From: JBKPCD01 sp046727175
GTDB lineage: Bacteria > Acidobacteriota > Vicinamibacteria > Vicinamibacterales > 2-12-FULL-66-21
Reading direction: 5' to 3'
Length of the DNA stretch: 5,734 bases
Assembly (NCBI GenBank): GCA_046727175.1
Contig: JBKPCD010000094.1
Coordinates: forward strand, 1 to 5,734
Part shown: one piece after another, positions 4,767 through 5,734 of the stretch
Layout: each line of letters begins with the position of its first letter
Numbering within the stretch: the stretch's first letter is position 1
Position numbers and translations under genes: made by a program
Notes under the pieces: model-generated
Seen by the model: only the letters and a program-made list of their open reading frames with translations
Told to the model about the DNA's origin: nothing
Database searches by the model: none

Positions 4767-5393
4767 ATGAAAGCAAGACACGATGCGACCTGGCTCGCAA
4801 TCACGCTGCTTACCTTCGGTCTGAGTAGGGTGGCCCAAGCGCAAGTTCATATCGACATTCCACAGGATCGGCAGCCTCCCATCTACGCAAATGTCGATGG
4901 AACGGCAGGAGGATTCCTCCCCCACACCGACGAGTGGGCGGTCGTATTCTTCTATCGATCACCAGAATGCGTGCCGGCAGAATTCAATCTGCTGGACTTC
5001 ACCGATCGTTCCGGACGCGCGTTCGGTTGTCCCTTACTGATCGAAGGTCACTCGAACTGGTGCAGCTTCGAGGACCCGTATCCAGCCGACAGTCTCCTGC
5101 GGGGCACGGGTGACGTTCCGGCGTGGTTCGTGCGCTGGCCCGAGTTGCAAGCCGCTGTCGCGGACGGCGAGTTGACCGTTCCCGAATTAGCCAGCTTGCC
5201 GTCGCTGATAATCGGTACGGCCTCTTTCTACCAGGAGTCAATCCGCAACGATATCCGCGGATCCCACGACGCGAATGAGGCGATCGCCGCGCTCGGCACT
5301 CTATTGGATGGCCGTGTGTTTCACGTGGAGCTCACCGAAAGGCTCCACGACGGATTACATACGTTCATCCACGTTCGAATTGATTTCCGATGA
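4767..5393 (+). CDS. Exported protein of unknown function, 208 residues
   Basis: I do not recognise a named family. The N-terminus is a signal peptide (MKARHDATW, hydrophobic 9-19, AQAQ with cleavage after Ala25). The mature protein has TDEWAVVFFYRSPECVPAEF (54-73), NLLDFTD (74-80), AFGCPLLIEG (85-94), GTGDVPAWFVRWPELQAAV (113-131), DGELTVPELASLPSLIIGTA (133-152), and a C-terminal part with LLDGRVFHVELTE (179-191) and a final strand IHVRIDF. Three cysteines (68, 88, 99) lie in the first half. The ordered motifs and the AGGAG site six bases before the ATG show a real gene. I have an impression of similar exported acidobacterial proteins sharing the VPxWFVRW and DGxLTxxEL motifs, but no known function. 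It has its own upstream element and leader hairpin and converges on the gene to its right. Confidence 0.85.
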   Translation: MKARHDATWLAITLLTFGLSRVAQAQVHIDIPQDRQPPIYANVDGTAGGFLPHTDEWAVVFFYRSPECVPAEFNLLDFTDRSGRAFGCPLLIEGHSNWCSFEDPYPADSLLRGTGDVPAWFVRWPELQAAVADGELTVPELASLPSLIIGTASFYQESIRNDIRGSHDANEAIAALGTLLDGRVFHVELTERLHDGLHTFIHVRIDFR

Positions 5394-5466
5394 TCGATCC
5401 GACACGTGTTCGGCTGGCCCGGGGTCCGATTCTTACTGCCAATCCTTGAAAGTAGTCGGGCCAGGT

Positions 5467-5734
5467 TCACTTCAGACCGGCGATCACAAACAGATCTGAG
5501 AGCGTCCGTCCATATCCGTAACAATAGGTGCTGCCGTCCGGAGTGATGTAGATGTCGCTGATCGTTTCGAGCCCCACGGGATCCATCGGCTTCAGAGTTT
5601 TCCAGGCTGTCCTTTTGCCGGAGACGACATCAACTCTGTCGATCTGCGCCTCCATCGTCTGATAAACCGTCGCGGTCGTGTCTGACCAGAGAGATGCACG
5701 CACGACATACAGAGATCGTCCGTCTGCCCACTGC
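5467..5734 (-). CDS. C-terminus of a kinase-type protein with beta-propeller (WD40/TolB-like) repeats, runs off the right edge
   Basis: The frame is open from the window edge to TGA 5469-5467, giving 88 complete C-terminal codons. It starts QWADGRSLYVVRASLWSD, continues IDRVDVVSGKRTAWKTL and DPVGLETISDIYITPDGS, and ends YCYGYGRTLSDLFVIAGLK. The W-x-DGRSLYV and TPDG turns are PD40/TolB-like propeller repeats. The ending LSDL....GLK is, in my experience, the hallmark C-terminus of acidobacterial Ser/Thr kinases with a periplasmic sensor propeller. The kinase domain itself is not visible, so a response-regulator-like or kinase-less protein with the same propeller is possible. It is convergent with the 208-residue gene, 73 bases away, and no clear terminator lies between them. 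Confidence 0.75.
   Translation of the reverse strand, partial: QWADGRSLYVVRASLWSDTTATVYQTMEAQIDRVDVVSGKRTAWKTLKPMDPVGLETISDIYITPDGSTYCYGYGRTLSDLFVIAGLK

Noticed and set aside
5394..5466. Possible bidirectional terminator between the convergent genes at the right end
   Set aside because: There are short GC inverted words (CCGA...TCGG) around 5400-5415 but no solid stem and no T-tract on either strand.

Overview
The window is GC-rich chromosomal DNA that looks like a soil Acidobacteriota genome, possibly of the Vicinamibacteria type. This placement comes from gene content, not from a search. The indicators are an ECF sigma factor of the kinase-linked type followed by a Ser/Thr kinase, a second kinase-type gene ending in the PDG...Y.Y.R.LSDL....GLK tail I associate with acidobacterial kinases, several exported orphan proteins, and a palindromic intergenic repeat.

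Left third, minus strand: an ECF sigma factor (1694-1101) is followed by the first 305 residues of a eukaryotic-like Ser/Thr kinase (915 to the window edge). The 185-base gap between them holds a compact palindromic repeat. The sigma factor lacks the acidic cluster of region 2.2 and has Asn-Thr-Thr-Ala there. Together with the kinase, this suggests a sigma factor switched on by phosphorylation.

Middle, plus strand: a divergent 285-base region leads to an exported 481-residue protein (1980-3425) built from seven GDPAPGGG / LNDxGDVxF repeats, probably a seven-bladed beta-propeller. It is followed by an exported 155-residue lipocalin-like protein (3619-4086) with two terminator-like hairpins behind it.

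Right third: 4087-4766 has no intact gene. It seems to be a gene graveyard: the tail of an unknown protein (about 4202-4318), a stretch resembling an amidohydrolase N-terminus (about 4342-4490), and a frameshifted antisense piece of a protein kinase (4602-4503). Then comes an exported 208-residue protein of unknown function (4767-5393). Converging on it from the right edge is the C-terminus of a second kinase-type protein (5734-5467).

The two smaller exported genes share a diverged 35-base element at similar distances upstream of their starts. I see no tRNA, rRNA, CRISPR array, complete insertion sequence or origin. The most interesting ideas are the sigma-kinase pair, the seven-repeat exported protein with its structured leader, and the shared upstream element. 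None of these is proved by the sequence alone.
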